A DNA stretch of 64,000 nucleotides from Salinicola halimionae (GCF_003206065.1 NZ_PZJQ01000005.1:650761-714760); one strand, 5' to 3'; counted from the first letter of the stretch, positions 26,564 to 37,353 are shown. Notes: generated from the letters alone by a model not told the origin. Translations and numbers: made by a program.

Positions 26564-27151
26564 GTGAAAACTCTGAATACCCTACGCGATGGCTTCAGTC
26601 GCCTGCTCGAGATCATCGTGGTCATCAACATGCTGATGCTGGCGGGGATCGTCATCGTCGGTTTCCTTTCGCGTCTGGTGGGGTCGCCCTTTGCCTGGTA
26701 CGACGAGGCAGCCTCGATCAGTCTAGCCTGGCTGACCTATTACGGTGCTGCGCTGGCCGCCGCCAAAGGCGCTCACATTGCCTGTCCGAGCATCGTCAAC
26801 GCGTTTCCGCCACAGGTGCGTCTGCCCATTGCCATGCTGGGCGAGGCGCTGACGATCGCGTTCTTCGTGTTGCTGGCAATAACTGGCTGGCAAGTCGTCG
26901 ATATTCTCGCGGGCTCGACCATGATCAGTCTCACCAGCGTCTCGCTGCAGTTCACGCAGTCGGCGCTTCCGATTGCCTCTGTGCTGTTCATCATTGCGGA
27001 GCTGCTGCGACTACCCGAGATCATTCGACAGGCACGCGGCGAGGGTTTCGTCGACCATGAGCTGGAGGAGATCGGGCTGAGTCCCAACATGGCCAGCCAG
27101 AATGATACCGGAACTAATGTAAGGCCTAACGCAGGGAGCACGGGTCGATGA
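26564..27151 (+). CDS. TRAP transporter small permease (DctQ family)
   Basis: A 195-residue protein with four membrane helices. The characteristic WYDEAASISLAWLTYYGAALA segment and the AHIACPS region identify DctQ. The GTG start follows GAAGGAG. The last four bases overlap the large-permease start (ATGA), so the pair is translationally coupled. The C-terminal 30 residues are polar and cytoplasmic-looking. Confidence 0.9.
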   Translation: MKTLNTLRDGFSRLLEIIVVINMLMLAGIVIVGFLSRLVGSPFAWYDEAASISLAWLTYYGAALAAAKGAHIACPSIVNAFPPQVRLPIAMLGEALTIAFFVLLAITGWQVVDILAGSTMISLTSVSLQFTQSALPIASVLFIIAELLRLPEIIRQARGEGFVDHELEEIGLSPNMASQNDTGTNVRPNAGSTGR

Positions 27152-28434
27152 TTCTTACACTGATGTTCGTCGGGCTGCTGCTGCTGATCGTGCTCAACGT
27201 ACCGATCGCCATCGCCCTTGGCTTGGTCGGCGCCGTTGCTGTCTACTCGAGCTATGGTGTCTACGCGCTACCCAATATCGGGCTTACGATGTTCGAGGGT
27301 GCGACCAACTTTCCGCTGATCGCCATACCGCTGTTCATCCTGGCCGGGGCAATCATGAATGCCTCCAGCATCTCGCGGCGCTTGATCGACTTCGCTTCCT
27401 CGCTGGTCGGTTTCGTCAAGGGTGGGCTGGCGATGGTAACGATCGGCTCCTCGATCTTTTTTGCCGAGATTTCAGGCTCTGCCGTGGCCGGCGTCTCTGC
27501 GCTGGGCAGCCTGTTGATTCCGGCGATGAAAAGCCGTGGCTATTCCAAGGAATTCGCCGCAGCGATCTCGTCATCCGCCGCCAGCCTGGCGATCATCCTG
27601 CCGCCTTCGATCCCGATGATTCTGTATGCGGTGATGTCGGGAGAGTCGGTGGTCAAGATGTTCGTCGCCGGTATCTTCCCGGGTCTGCTGGGCGCCCTGG
27701 GGCTTGCCATCGCCTGTTATTTTCTGGCGCGCAAGCACAACTTCCCCGCCGAGGGTCGCTTTCAGGCGAGCCGGGTCTGGAAATCCTTCAAGGAGGCGAT
27801 CTGGGCGCTTCTGATTCCGGTGATCATTCTCGGCGGCATTTTCGGCGGCGTCGTCACCGCTACCGAAGGCGCGGCGCTGGCTGTCGTGGTCGCGATCTTC
27901 ATCAGTGCGGTCATCTACCGGGAATTCACGCTGAAGACACTGTGGAAGTCGTGCCTGGATGCCGGTATCCAGACCGCCGTGGTGATGTTGCTGGTCGCGA
28001 GCTCCGCGCTGGTCGGGCTCTATCTCACCGAGTCCCAGCTACCGCAGCAACTGGCCAATTCGATCAGTGGCCTGACCGACAACAAGTACGTCATCCTCGC
28101 GCTACTCAACGTCATCTTTCTGATTCTCGGCGTTTTTCTGCACTCGGCGGCGGCGATCATTCTGGTGGTGCCGATTGTGCTGCCGTTGATCATCCAGGTG
28201 GGCATCGATCCGCTGCACTTTGGTCTGATCGTCACGCTCAATCTGGCGATCGGTCAGCAGACCCCTCCGGTCGCCAGCGTCCTGATCGCATCATGCTCCA
28301 TCGCCAAGGCGGATATCTGGCGCACCTCGAAAACCAACCTGTGGTTCCTGGGTGTGCTGTTCATCATTTTGATCTTCAACACCTATGTGCCCGATTTTGC
28401 ACTGCTGCTGGTACATCTGATTTATGGCAGTTAA
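27148..28434 (+). CDS. TRAP transporter large permease (DctM family)
   Basis: The 428-residue sodium-coupled translocator. About 12 to 13 membrane segments include the DctM motifs IPLFILAGAIMNAS, EISGSAVAGVSALGSLLIPAMKSRGYSKEFAAAISSSAA (read in two parts) and IILPPSIPMILYAVMSGES. The late GLIVTLNLAIGQQTPPVA block is also typical. Together with DctP and DctQ it makes a complete tripartite importer. It is followed 55 bases later by the crotonase gene in the same direction. Confidence 0.93.
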   Translation: MILTLMFVGLLLLIVLNVPIAIALGLVGAVAVYSSYGVYALPNIGLTMFEGATNFPLIAIPLFILAGAIMNASSISRRLIDFASSLVGFVKGGLAMVTIGSSIFFAEISGSAVAGVSALGSLLIPAMKSRGYSKEFAAAISSSAASLAIILPPSIPMILYAVMSGESVVKMFVAGIFPGLLGALGLAIACYFLARKHNFPAEGRFQASRVWKSFKEAIWALLIPVIILGGIFGGVVTATEGAALAVVVAIFISAVIYREFTLKTLWKSCLDAGIQTAVVMLLVASSALVGLYLTESQLPQQLANSISGLTDNKYVILALLNVIFLILGVFLHSAAAIILVVPIVLPLIIQVGIDPLHFGLIVTLNLAIGQQTPPVASVLIASCSIAKADIWRTSKTNLWFLGVLFIILIFNTYVPDFALLLVHLIYGS

Positions 28435-28489
28435 GACGCGTTAGTTGATATTCCACGCCGACCAGGCGCCAATCGAGAGAACCGACACC

Positions 28490-29278
28490 ATGCTTCAGGA
28501 TGACGAGATCCGTTGTTACCAGGAGGGCGCGATCGGCTGGATCCGTTTCAACCGGCCCGAGGCCCGCAACGCCATGACCTGGCATATGTATGACACCATG
28601 TCCCAGGCTTGCCAGCGATTCGACGAGAACCAGGAGATCCAGCTGATCGCCTTCCGTGGCGAGGGTACGGAGGCTTTCGTCGCGGGTACCGATATCAAGC
28701 AGTTTGCTGCCTTTACCGCCCCCCGTGATGGTATCGACTATGAGCGCCGAATCGATGCCGTGATCGGTGGGATCGAACGCTTGACGACGCCGACGGTGGC
28801 GCTGATCGACGGCTACTGTGTTGGCGGTGGTGCGGCCATCGCGATGGCCTGCGACTTCCGCTACGCCAATAGCGCTTTCAAGTTCGGGATTCCCATCGCC
28901 AGGACGGTGGGCAACTGCATGTCCATTACCAATATCTCTCGGCTGGTCGATCTGCTCGGTATCGCGCGGTCCAAGCGCGTGCTGATGCTGGCGAAGACGA
29001 TCGAGATCGACGAGGCATTGGCGGTCGGGCTGGTCGATGTCGTCGTCGACAGCGGGTCACTCGACGAGGCCGCCGAAGCGCTCGCGGAAAAGCTGTCGGG
29101 CCATGCGCCGTTGACGATGCGGGCAACGAAGGCCTGCATCAATCGGATTCTGGATCAACGGCGCCCCGATCCTGAAGCCAGCGATGATTTGATCGCGCTT
29201 TGCTACACCAGTGAAGATTTTCAGGGTGCCGTCAGACGATTCGTCGACAAGACGCCTTATACCTGGCAGGGCCGCTAG
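28490..29278 (+). CDS. Crotonase-superfamily protein lacking both canonical glutamates
   Basis: A 262-residue enoyl-CoA hydratase/isomerase-fold protein. The oxyanion-hole strands are AFVAGTDIKQF and GYCVGGGAAIAMACD. At the positions of the two catalytic glutamates of rat hydratase (Glu144, Glu164) it has Ala116 (GGAAIAM) and Ile136 (FGIPIART). Ordinary water addition is therefore unlikely, and another crotonase chemistry is possible (decarboxylation, isomerisation, hydrolysis or C-C cleavage). The ATG follows GAGAGAACC. It lies between the TRAP importer and a CoA-transferase. Confidence 0.85.
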   Translation: MLQDDEIRCYQEGAIGWIRFNRPEARNAMTWHMYDTMSQACQRFDENQEIQLIAFRGEGTEAFVAGTDIKQFAAFTAPRDGIDYERRIDAVIGGIERLTTPTVALIDGYCVGGGAAIAMACDFRYANSAFKFGIPIARTVGNCMSITNISRLVDLLGIARSKRVLMLAKTIEIDEALAVGLVDVVVDSGSLDEAAEALAEKLSGHAPLTMRATKACINRILDQRRPDPEASDDLIALCYTSEDFQGAVRRFVDKTPYTWQGR

Positions 29279-29450
29279 ACCCGAACGATTTAGCGTCGTT
29301 CCCACCAGGCTGACGTGAACGCCACTCGCCGCTTGTCAGCACGACATGGCATCGCGCGCCCGCGACGGGGTGTGCGAGATGGGGTACGCGCGTCATTCGT
29401 CAGCTCCGTTTACGTTATTCGCCATTTCAAGGTTGGCAGGGAGAATCGCC

Positions 29451-30638
29451 ATGTTACCGCTGGAAGGCATGAAGGTACTCGACATCTCGCAGATCATGGC
29501 GGGCCCGTACTGCACCATGGTGCTGGGGGACATGGGTGCGGACGTGATCAAGGTCGAAAAAACCAATGGCGGCGATGACAGTCGCCAGATGGGGCCCTAC
29601 ATCAACGACGAGTCCACCTGCTTCGCGCAGATCAATCGCAACAAGCGCAGTATCTCGCTCAATCTCAAGGAATCCGACGGCCTGGAGATCTTCTATCAGT
29701 TGGCGCGAGAAGTGGATGTCGTTGTAGAGAACTATCGGCCCGGGGTGACCCAGTCGCTGAAGATCGACTACGAGACCTTAAAGGGCATCAATCCCGGGTT
29801 GGTCTACTGTTCGATATCCGGGTACGGCCAGACGGGACCGTATCGGCGCAAGGGTGGATTCGATCTGGTCGCCCAGGGCATGACCGGGCTGATGTCGATG
29901 ACCGGCGAGCCCGGCCGGCGGCCGTTGAAGACCGGTGTTGCGGTTTACGATATCGGCGCAGGAATCACCGCGATCTACTCGATACTGGCGGCATACATTC
30001 ACAAGCAGAAAACGGGCGAGGGTCAGCTTGTCGATGTGGCGATCGCTGAGTGCGGCCTGCCCTGGTTTACCTGGGAGGCTGCGGCGTATTTCGCCGAGGG
30101 GCGCGTCCCGCAGCCCACCGGTTGGCGGCATCGTGTTTCCGCGCCGTATCAGGCGGTCAAGGTTCGCGACGGCTTCATCATGCTGGGGTGTGCCAATCAA
30201 CGCACCTGGGAGCGATTCTGCAATGACGTGCTGGCACGCCCTGATCTGACTCAGGACCCTCGCTTCGTCACCAATAGCGACCGAGGGCACAACGTCGATG
30301 CGCTGGAGGCCTTGCTGGAAACGTTGATGAGCACGACGGACATGCAGGAGTGGCTGACCCGGTGCGACGAAGCCGGCGTGCCAGCCGGGCCGATCAACGA
30401 TTTTGCCCAGGCGATGGATGACCCGCACTACCGGGAACGGGGCATGGTTCAGGAGCTCGACCATCCGGTGATCGGGCGGATGCAGACCATCGGTTTTGCC
30501 AGCAAGCTTTCGGCAACGCCGCCCCAGATTCGACGGGCGGCACCGGTATTCGCTCAACATACCGAAGAGGTATTGGCGACGCTCGGCATCGAGGGCGATC
30601 GCCTGGCAGCCCTGCGCGAACGAGGAGTCATTCGCTAG
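29451..30638 (+). CDS. Class III (CaiB/BaiF) CoA-transferase
   Basis: A 395-residue family III transferase, which moves CoA between carboxylic acids through an aspartyl-CoA thioester. The N-terminal MLPLEGMKVLDISQIMAGPYC is classic, split around the Rossmann strand. Asp138 in RKGGFDLVAQGMTGLM aligns with the catalytic Asp. The ATG at 29451 follows GGGAG; upstream codons in the same frame are not conserved. It should activate the acid brought in by the TRAP system. CaiB-type crotonobetaine and formyl-CoA transferases are relatives; the substrate is unknown. Confidence 0.9.
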   Translation: MLPLEGMKVLDISQIMAGPYCTMVLGDMGADVIKVEKTNGGDDSRQMGPYINDESTCFAQINRNKRSISLNLKESDGLEIFYQLAREVDVVVENYRPGVTQSLKIDYETLKGINPGLVYCSISGYGQTGPYRRKGGFDLVAQGMTGLMSMTGEPGRRPLKTGVAVYDIGAGITAIYSILAAYIHKQKTGEGQLVDVAIAECGLPWFTWEAAAYFAEGRVPQPTGWRHRVSAPYQAVKVRDGFIMLGCANQRTWERFCNDVLARPDLTQDPRFVTNSDRGHNVDALEALLETLMSTTDMQEWLTRCDEAGVPAGPINDFAQAMDDPHYRERGMVQELDHPVIGRMQTIGFASKLSATPPQIRRAAPVFAQHTEEVLATLGIEGDRLAALRERGVIR

Positions 30639-30639
30639 C

Positions 30640-31587
30640 TCAGTCAGCATTTCCGACTGGCGCGGCGATTTCCTGCGACCGTCGCGCCTCCTCTTCCAGC
30701 CAATCGTGAACCGCCTGTACCCGACGATCGTCCAGCGCTCCCTGCTGGTAAACCAGCCCATAGCGTTTACCGGTCGCTACCGAACCAGCGAACGGCGCAA
30801 TCAGGCGTCCGCTGGCCAGTTCATCGCCGATCAGGGTTCTTCGGGCAATCGCTACGCCCATGCCAGCGATGGCTGCCTCTACCGTCAGCTGGTTGCGATT
30901 GAAGGTATAACCCCGGCGCACGTTGACCCGCTCGCCACCGATCGCGTGCAGATAATGCTCCCATTCGGCGTAGTCGTGGCTGCCGCGCCAGGCCGTCACG
31001 TCGTGAAGCAGCGGGTAGTAACCCAGCGCCTCGGGATGGGTGAGCGGGGGGCGACGTCTAAGCAGCTGCGGCGAGCAGACGGCGAAGATCTTTTCATCGA
31101 TCAACGGCGTGGTCTGAAGGCCGGGATAGTGGCCGTCATTGAGATCGATGGCCAGTTCGTAGCCGCCATCGAGCAGCGACAGATTGCTGTCCTCGGCGCT
31201 GATATGCAGATCGATATCGGGGAAGCGTGCCTGCAGGCGCGGCAATCTCGGCATCAGCCATTTGGCCAGGAACGACGGCAGGCAACGCAGCCTCAGCACC
31301 CCGCTCATGACACCGCCGCGCAGGCGGTCGACCTCCAGTCCGACGGCGTCATAAGCTTGGGAGACGACTCGCGCCAGCCGCTCTCCCTCCTCGGTCAGCG
31401 CCAGCTGGCGCGGCAGACGTCTGAACAGGCGAAACCCCAGGCGGTCTTCGAGCTGTTTGATCTGTTGGCTGACCGCGCCGGTGGTGACATGAAGTTCTTC
31501 TGCTGCCCGGGTGAACGAAAGGTGGCGGGCGCTGATGGCGAAGACTTTCAGCCAGGCGTGGGTCTGGGCGTTGAGTGATTGAATCAT
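30640..31587 (-). CDS. LysR-family regulator (GcvA-like)
   Basis: A 315-residue LysR protein. The helix-turn-helix near 15-65 has LSFTRAAEELHVTTGAVSQQIKQLEDRLGFRLF, the GcvA/AmpR-like form. The effector-binding domain spans about 95-300. It is divergent from the L-serine deaminase gene across 141 bases and probably controls it, much as DsdC controls D-serine deaminase in E. coli. Convergent with the CoA-transferase, so control of the preceding cluster is less likely. Confidence 0.85.
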   Translation of the reverse strand: MIQSLNAQTHAWLKVFAISARHLSFTRAAEELHVTTGAVSQQIKQLEDRLGFRLFRRLPRQLALTEEGERLARVVSQAYDAVGLEVDRLRGGVMSGVLRLRCLPSFLAKWLMPRLPRLQARFPDIDLHISAEDSNLSLLDGGYELAIDLNDGHYPGLQTTPLIDEKIFAVCSPQLLRRRPPLTHPEALGYYPLLHDVTAWRGSHDYAEWEHYLHAIGGERVNVRRGYTFNRNQLTVEAAIAGMGVAIARRTLIGDELASGRLIAPFAGSVATGKRYGLVYQQGALDDRRVQAVHDWLEEEARRSQEIAAPVGNAD

Positions 31588-31728
31588 GATTTAGCCAAGC
31601 TATAGGATTCGGCAGTTTTTATCGATTGTGTCTGCAATATACGGCGAGCACACTGAAGTCAAACTATATCGTGCGCCTGTTCCGAGAGCGACGATTCATG
31701 GCGTGGGACCGACATCAGAGGTGGCCGT

Positions 31729-33117
31729 ATGACTTTCAGTGTTTTCGATCTGTTCAAGATCGGTATCGGGCCTTCCAGCTCGCATACGGTCGGGCCGATG
31801 CAGGCGGCTCATGACTTCGTAGGAACGCTGCGTCAGCGCGAACTGCTGACGGCCGTCACGCGAGTCTCGGTCACCCTTTACGGGTCGTTGTCTGCCACGG
31901 GCCGTGGACACAATACGGACAGCGCCGTGTTGGGAGGTCTCATGGGAGAGCGCCCGCTCAGCGTCGACCCGGACGATCTGGCGCTCAGGCTGAGCGCGTT
32001 GTCGCGTGACGGTGATCTCAAGCTCGCGGGGGTTCACAGTGTCGCGTTCGATGCGACACGGGATATCGAGTGGTGCGACGAGATTCTCGACTATCACACC
32101 AATGCGTTGAAGCTGAGCGCCCAGGACTCGCACGGGATCGTTTACGCCAATACTTACTATTCGATCGGCGGTGGTTTCGTCGTCGATGCCGAGCAGGCCG
32201 ATCAAGCGTCCCGCAGCGATGCGCTAACTCCCGCGGTAACGCTGCCTTATCCGTTCAAAAATGCCGTTGAGCTGCTGAATATCTGCCGTCGCGAGGGGCT
32301 CTCCATCAGCGATGTGATGCTGGCCAACGAGCGGGTCTGGCGCAGCGAATCGGACATTCGCGATGGCCTGTGGCGAATCTGGTTGGCGATGAAGGCATGC
32401 GTCGACAGTGGCCTGGACCAGCAGGGCGTCCTGCCGGGAGGCCTCAATGTGAGGCGTCGAGCGCCCGCGCTACATCGTCGCCTGATCGCGCTGGAAGGCG
32501 AAAAGAGTCTGATCGCGAGCACCTTCTCGGCGATGGACTGGGTCAATCTGTTCGCGCTGGCCGTCAACGAAGAGAACGCCGCCGGGCGTCGTATGGTTAC
32601 CGCGCCGACTAACGGGGCGGCAGGGATTGTGCCGGCAGTATTGCACTACTACATGAAGTTTCAGCCGGGCGCTTGTGAAAAGGACGTGGTGCGATTTCTG
32701 CTGACCGCCGGCGCGATCGGTATTCTTTGCAAGACCAATGCGTCGATATCCGGCGCCGAGGTCGGTTGCCAGGGCGAGGTCGGCTCGGCTTGTGCCATGG
32801 CTGCCGCCGGCCTGGCGGAGCTGATGGGCGGGACGCCGGCTCAGGTCGAAAATGCTGCCGAAATCGGGCTAGAACACAATCTGGGGCTGACCTGCGATCC
32901 CATTGCCGGGCTGGTTCAGGTGCCCTGTATCGAACGCAATGCCATCGCTTCGGTCAAGGCGATCAATGCGGCACAGATGGCGCTTTGCGGCGACGGCGAG
33001 CATTTCGTCTCTCTCGACAAGGTCATTCGAACCATGCGCGACACCGGGCGTGACATGCAGGATAAATACAAGGAAACCTCTCGAGGCGGGTTGGCCGTCA
33101 ATACGATCGAGTGCTGA
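31729..33117 (+). CDS. sdaA: L-serine ammonia-lyase, iron-sulfur dependent
   Basis: Deaminates L-serine to pyruvate with a labile [4Fe-4S] cluster. The 462-residue single-chain form starts [24 protein letters not shown], the family signature. Cluster cysteines appear in [19 protein letters not shown] and in [19 protein letters not shown]. The C-terminal [22 protein letters not shown] is also conserved. Divergent LysR gene upstream is its likely regulator. Serine catabolism links to the glyoxylate/serine aminotransferase at 41183. Confidence 0.95.
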   Translation: MTFSVFDLFKIGIGPSSSHTVGPMQAAHDFVGTLRQRELLTAVTRVSVTLYGSLSATGRGHNTDSAVLGGLMGERPLSVDPDDLALRLSALSRDGDLKLAGVHSVAFDATRDIEWCDEILDYHTNALKLSAQDSHGIVYANTYYSIGGGFVVDAEQADQASRSDALTPAVTLPYPFKNAVELLNICRREGLSISDVMLANERVWRSESDIRDGLWRIWLAMKACVDSGLDQQGVLPGGLNVRRRAPALHRRLIALEGEKSLIASTFSAMDWVNLFALAVNEENAAGRRMVTAPTNGAAGIVPAVLHYYMKFQPGACEKDVVRFLLTAGAIGILCKTNASISGAEVGCQGEVGSACAMAAAGLAELMGGTPAQVENAAEIGLEHNLGLTCDPIAGLVQVPCIERNAIASVKAINAAQMALCGDGEHFVSLDKVIRTMRDTGRDMQDKYKETSRGGLAVNTIEC

Positions 33118-33229
33118 GCGCCGTAAACCCTTAACCACGATAACGACAATCATGGCCGGCTGTGTCAGTATCGATTTTCTTGATGAAAGTGTGATGCGGT
33201 CGCTAAAAGTACGGATAAGGGCAGGGATA

Positions 33230-33964
33230 ATGAGCCAAGGCAGTTGCATTGTCTGTCATTTCAAACACTACGGTGAGTTGTCCAAGAATGATGAGGCCCT
33301 GTTGGCCGATCTCGAGCAAAGTCCGACTGCGGTCGAGACGGATCAGATCCTGTGGCAGGAAGGTGATCCCGCACGGGAGTTCTGTACCCTCAGCAAAGGT
33401 TGGGCCTACTCCTTTCGCCATATGGAAGATGGTTCCAGGCAGATTCTGGAAATCTATCTACCTGGCGACATCATCGGTCTCAGAGAATTCGCCTTCAAGG
33501 AACGTCTTACCGGCGTTGCCATGCTGGAAGATGGCGTTGTCTGCCACTTCCCACATCGGCGGTTGATCAACGTTTTTCGCGAATCGTTGACGCTGTCGAC
33601 GATCTTTTTCGCCATCTCGTCTCATCAGCAGGCATTGCTGACCGAACGCCTGGTCAATCTGGCGCGGCGCAGCGCGCGTCAACGTCTGGCCCATCTGATT
33701 TACGAGATGTATGTACGGCTGGATCGCACCAAGGCGCGCCAAGGTAACAGCATCCGTCTGCCGCTATCCCAGCAGCATCTGGGCGATGCGCTGGGGCTGT
33801 CGTCTGTTCATGTCAGCCGCACGCTGACCGCGTTCCGCGAGGAGGGGTTGTTGCTTCGTTCGCGTCAACGCGTCGAATTGCCTGATCCCGAGGCGCTGGC
33901 TCGCGAAGCGGAGTTCGGCGATGCCTATCTCAACGACGGTATCGATCACTTCTTCAATCACTGA
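33230..33964 (+). CDS. Crp/Fnr-family regulator
   Basis: A 244-residue protein with a cyclic-nucleotide-fold sensor (about 25-145) and a C-terminal winged helix, [30 protein letters not shown]. Near the N-terminus it has only Cys6 and Cys9 (SCIVCHF), not the four-cysteine pattern that binds the FNR cluster, so oxygen sensing by that mechanism is doubtful. AGGGCAGGG precedes the ATG at 33230. Its last 11 bases overlap the convergent LysR gene. Target genes are unknown. Confidence 0.85.
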   Translation: MSQGSCIVCHFKHYGELSKNDEALLADLEQSPTAVETDQILWQEGDPAREFCTLSKGWAYSFRHMEDGSRQILEIYLPGDIIGLREFAFKERLTGVAMLEDGVVCHFPHRRLINVFRESLTLSTIFFAISSHQQALLTERLVNLARRSARQRLAHLIYEMYVRLDRTKARQGNSIRLPLSQQHLGDALGLSSVHVSRTLTAFREEGLLLRSRQRVELPDPEALAREAEFGDAYLNDGIDHFFNH

Positions 33965-34871
33965 TGCTGTGCTGTTCCGTGTTTCTCGCCGGGGTGATCA
34001 TCCCCGGCAAGTGTGACGACAGAAAATCGACCAGCAGACGGATTTTGGAAGAGAGCTGGCGGTGACGCGGATAAACCGCCCACACTGCGGTGTCAGTGAA
34101 CTGGTAACGATCGAGTACGGCTATCAGGTCGCCCTGACCCATGGATGTCTCGACGTAATAGTCCGGCAGCTGAGCCAGCCCGATCCCCTTGCAGGCGGCA
34201 TCCAGCAGTGCCAGCCCAGAATTTCCCCGCCAATTGCCTGACACTCGAACCTCTCGCCGTTGCCCGTCGACGCGAAACAGCCAGCTGTTTCGTGAGCCGA
34301 TCAGACAATTGTGATGGGCAAGCTCGGACAGAGTGTGCGGCGTCGGCAGTCGCTGAAAGTAGTCGGGGGAGCCCACCACGTACTCGCGGCGTTGACACAG
34401 ACGCCGGGCCAGCAAGCTCGAATCCTTGAGCACGCCCATTCGAATCGCGATATCGAACCCTTCGTCGATCAGCTCGACCGTGCGGTTGGTGAAGTGCAGA
34501 CGCACGTCGAGTTGCGGGTAGCGGCAGTGAAATTCGTTGACCAGCGGGGCGATGTAGCGCTCGCCAAAGGTTGTCGCACAGCTGATGGCAAGTCGCCCCT
34601 GGGGTTGGGACTGTAGCTCGTTGAGCGCGGCCTCCGCCTCTCCGAAACCATCGAGCAGCGACCGGCAATGTTCATAATAGATGGCGCCGCCGTCGGTCAG
34701 GCGAATCTGGCGCGTCGTTCGATAAAGCAACGGCGTTCCCAGCGTCTGTTCCAGCTGACTGACCAGCCGGCTGACGTGGGAGTTGGACACCTTCAGCGAC
34801 TGAGCCGCGCGCGAAAAAGTACCCAGACGCACCACGGCAACGAACGCTTCTATGCCCTCCCAGCGATTCAT
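33954..34871 (-). CDS. LysR-family regulator of the formaldehyde-detoxification region
   Basis: The 305-residue LysR protein starts [23 protein letters not shown], with HTH residues [23 protein letters not shown] precedes the ATG. It stands divergent to frmA with a 196-base gap that contains a small dyad, a setting typical of a regulator and its target. From memory, LysR proteins beside glutathione-dependent formaldehyde dehydrogenase are frequent in Pseudomonas-like bacteria. An effector has not been deduced. Confidence 0.87.
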   Translation of the reverse strand: MNRWEGIEAFVAVVRLGTFSRAAQSLKVSNSHVSRLVSQLEQTLGTPLLYRTTRQIRLTDGGAIYYEHCRSLLDGFGEAEAALNELQSQPQGRLAISCATTFGERYIAPLVNEFHCRYPQLDVRLHFTNRTVELIDEGFDIAIRMGVLKDSSLLARRLCQRREYVVGSPDYFQRLPTPHTLSELAHHNCLIGSRNSWLFRVDGQRREVRVSGNWRGNSGLALLDAACKGIGLAQLPDYYVETSMGQGDLIAVLDRYQFTDTAVWAVYPRHRQLSSKIRLLVDFLSSHLPGMITPARNTEQHSISD

Positions 34872-34908
34872 GGCGATTCCTTGAGCATGATGGATCGGGC
34901 ACTGATGA

Positions 34909-36177
<1,269 letters not shown>

Positions 36178-36183
36178 TACGCG

Positions 36184-36319
36184 CCCGAAGCCGTGCGAAG
36201 AGCATTTGATAACACGTGCCCGAAGCTGCGCGAATGGCTCTTGACCGCGTCCGAAGCCGCGCGACGAGCATTTGATTATCGTGCCTCAATTTATAGGCGC
36301 CCGAAGCCGCGCGAAAAGC
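36184..36319. repeat. Four-copy 20-bp repeat between frmA and fghA
   Basis: Copies start at 36184, 36219, 36250 and 36300, with consensus CCCGAAGCCGCGCGAAGAGC. Copies 1 and 3 are also followed by ATTTGATAA/ATTTGATTA. Spacings are 35, 31 and 50 bases, too irregular and too few for a CRISPR array. The copies start seven bases after the frmA stop, so they may be RNA-level repeats in the frmA-fghA message or a family of intergenic repeats. Confidence 0.65.
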
Positions 36320-36396
36320 CACGACCCACGCCAGCTCTGGGCGCTGTTGAGTGAAGCTCCGTTTTCGGGGGCGCATAAAGAGTCAAGGAGACAACC

Positions 36397-37254
36397 ATGT
36401 CGATGAGCGAACAGCTGGAACTGGTCTCGGCCACCAAGAGTTTCGGTGGTTGGGTCAAGCGCTACCAGCATTACTCCCGGGCGTTGGATTGCGACATGGT
36501 TTTCGCGATCTATCTGCCGCCCCAGGCCGAAGAGGGTCGAGTGCCGCTGATGTGGTGGCTGTCGGGCCTGACCTGCAACGACGAGAACTTCATGCAGAAG
36601 GCGGGCGCACAGAAGACGGCGGCCGAGCTGGGTGTTGCTATCGTCTGCCCGGACACCAGCCCGCGAGGCCTGGATCTGCCCGGCGAGCACGACAGCTACG
36701 ACTTCGGCTCTGGTGCCGGTTTTTACCTCAACGCCAAGCGCGAGCCTTGGTCGAAGCATTATCGGATGTACGACTATGTCACCGAGGAGTTGCCCTCGGT
36801 GGTGCGGTTGCACTTCCCGGTCAACGGCCGCGAGTCGATCAGCGGCCACTCCATGGGAGGCCACGGCGCACTAGTGCTGGCCCTGCGCCAGCCGGGCCGT
36901 TATTCGGCGGTCTCGGCGTTCGCGCCGATCGTCAACCCGACCCAGGTTCCCTGGGGGCAGAAGGCGTTCGAGAACTATCTGGGTGACGATGTCGGCCTGC
37001 GTACGCAGTACGATGCCTGTGAACTGGTCGCCAAGGGGTCGTCGCGCCAGCCGCTGTTCATCGATCAGGGCGAAGCGGACAACTTCCTGGAAGAACAGCT
37101 CAAGCCGGAGCGGTTGGAAGCGGTATGTGAAGAACACGATCACCCGTTGACCCTGCGCCGTCACCCCGGCTATGACCATAGCTATTTCTTCGTCGCCAGC
37201 TTCATCGACGAGCATCTGCGCTATCACGCCGATAGGCTGTACGCCAAGCGCTGA
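36397..37254 (+). CDS. fghA: S-formylglutathione hydrolase
   Basis: A 285-residue alpha/beta hydrolase of the esterase D family that hydrolyses S-formylglutathione to formate and glutathione. The nucleophile is Ser152 in GHSMGGHGAL. LSGLTCNDENFMQKAGAQ and DTSPRGLDLPGE are the family signatures, and HPGYDHSYFF carries the catalytic His. AAGGAG precedes the ATG. It works directly downstream of frmA. No formate dehydrogenase is encoded in the window. Confidence 0.95.
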   Translation: MSMSEQLELVSATKSFGGWVKRYQHYSRALDCDMVFAIYLPPQAEEGRVPLMWWLSGLTCNDENFMQKAGAQKTAAELGVAIVCPDTSPRGLDLPGEHDSYDFGSGAGFYLNAKREPWSKHYRMYDYVTEELPSVVRLHFPVNGRESISGHSMGGHGALVLALRQPGRYSAVSAFAPIVNPTQVPWGQKAFENYLGDDVGLRTQYDACELVAKGSSRQPLFIDQGEADNFLEEQLKPERLEAVCEEHDHPLTLRRHPGYDHSYFFVASFIDEHLRYHADRLYAKR

Positions 37255-37323
37255 GCGGTGCCAGTCGCGATATCGGTCGAGCCTTGGCCTGCGCTCGACT
37301 GGATGGCCAACTGGGACTGAATC

Positions 37324-37353
37324 GACCCGCCTGATGGATCTGTTAGGCGGGTC
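37324..37353. terminator. Hairpin after fghA
   Basis: GACCCGCCT and AGGCGGGTC form a perfect nine-pair stem with a 12-base loop. No T-run follows on the + strand, so it may be a stability hairpin or a Rho-assisted terminator. The rest of the 295-base gap to the next gene is unremarkable. Confidence 0.45.

Noticed and set aside
30496-31578. 360-codon plus-strand open frame
   Set aside because: Antisense to the LysR gene at 30640-31587, which has an intact helix-turn-helix.
33230-33964. Annotation as Fnr/Anr oxygen sensor
   Set aside because: Lacks the four cluster cysteines; only two N-terminal cysteines are present, so the specific name is not supported.
36184-36319. Four-copy repeat considered as a CRISPR array
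   Set aside because: Units are degenerate, gaps are 11 to 30 bases and unequal, and no cas gene is present.
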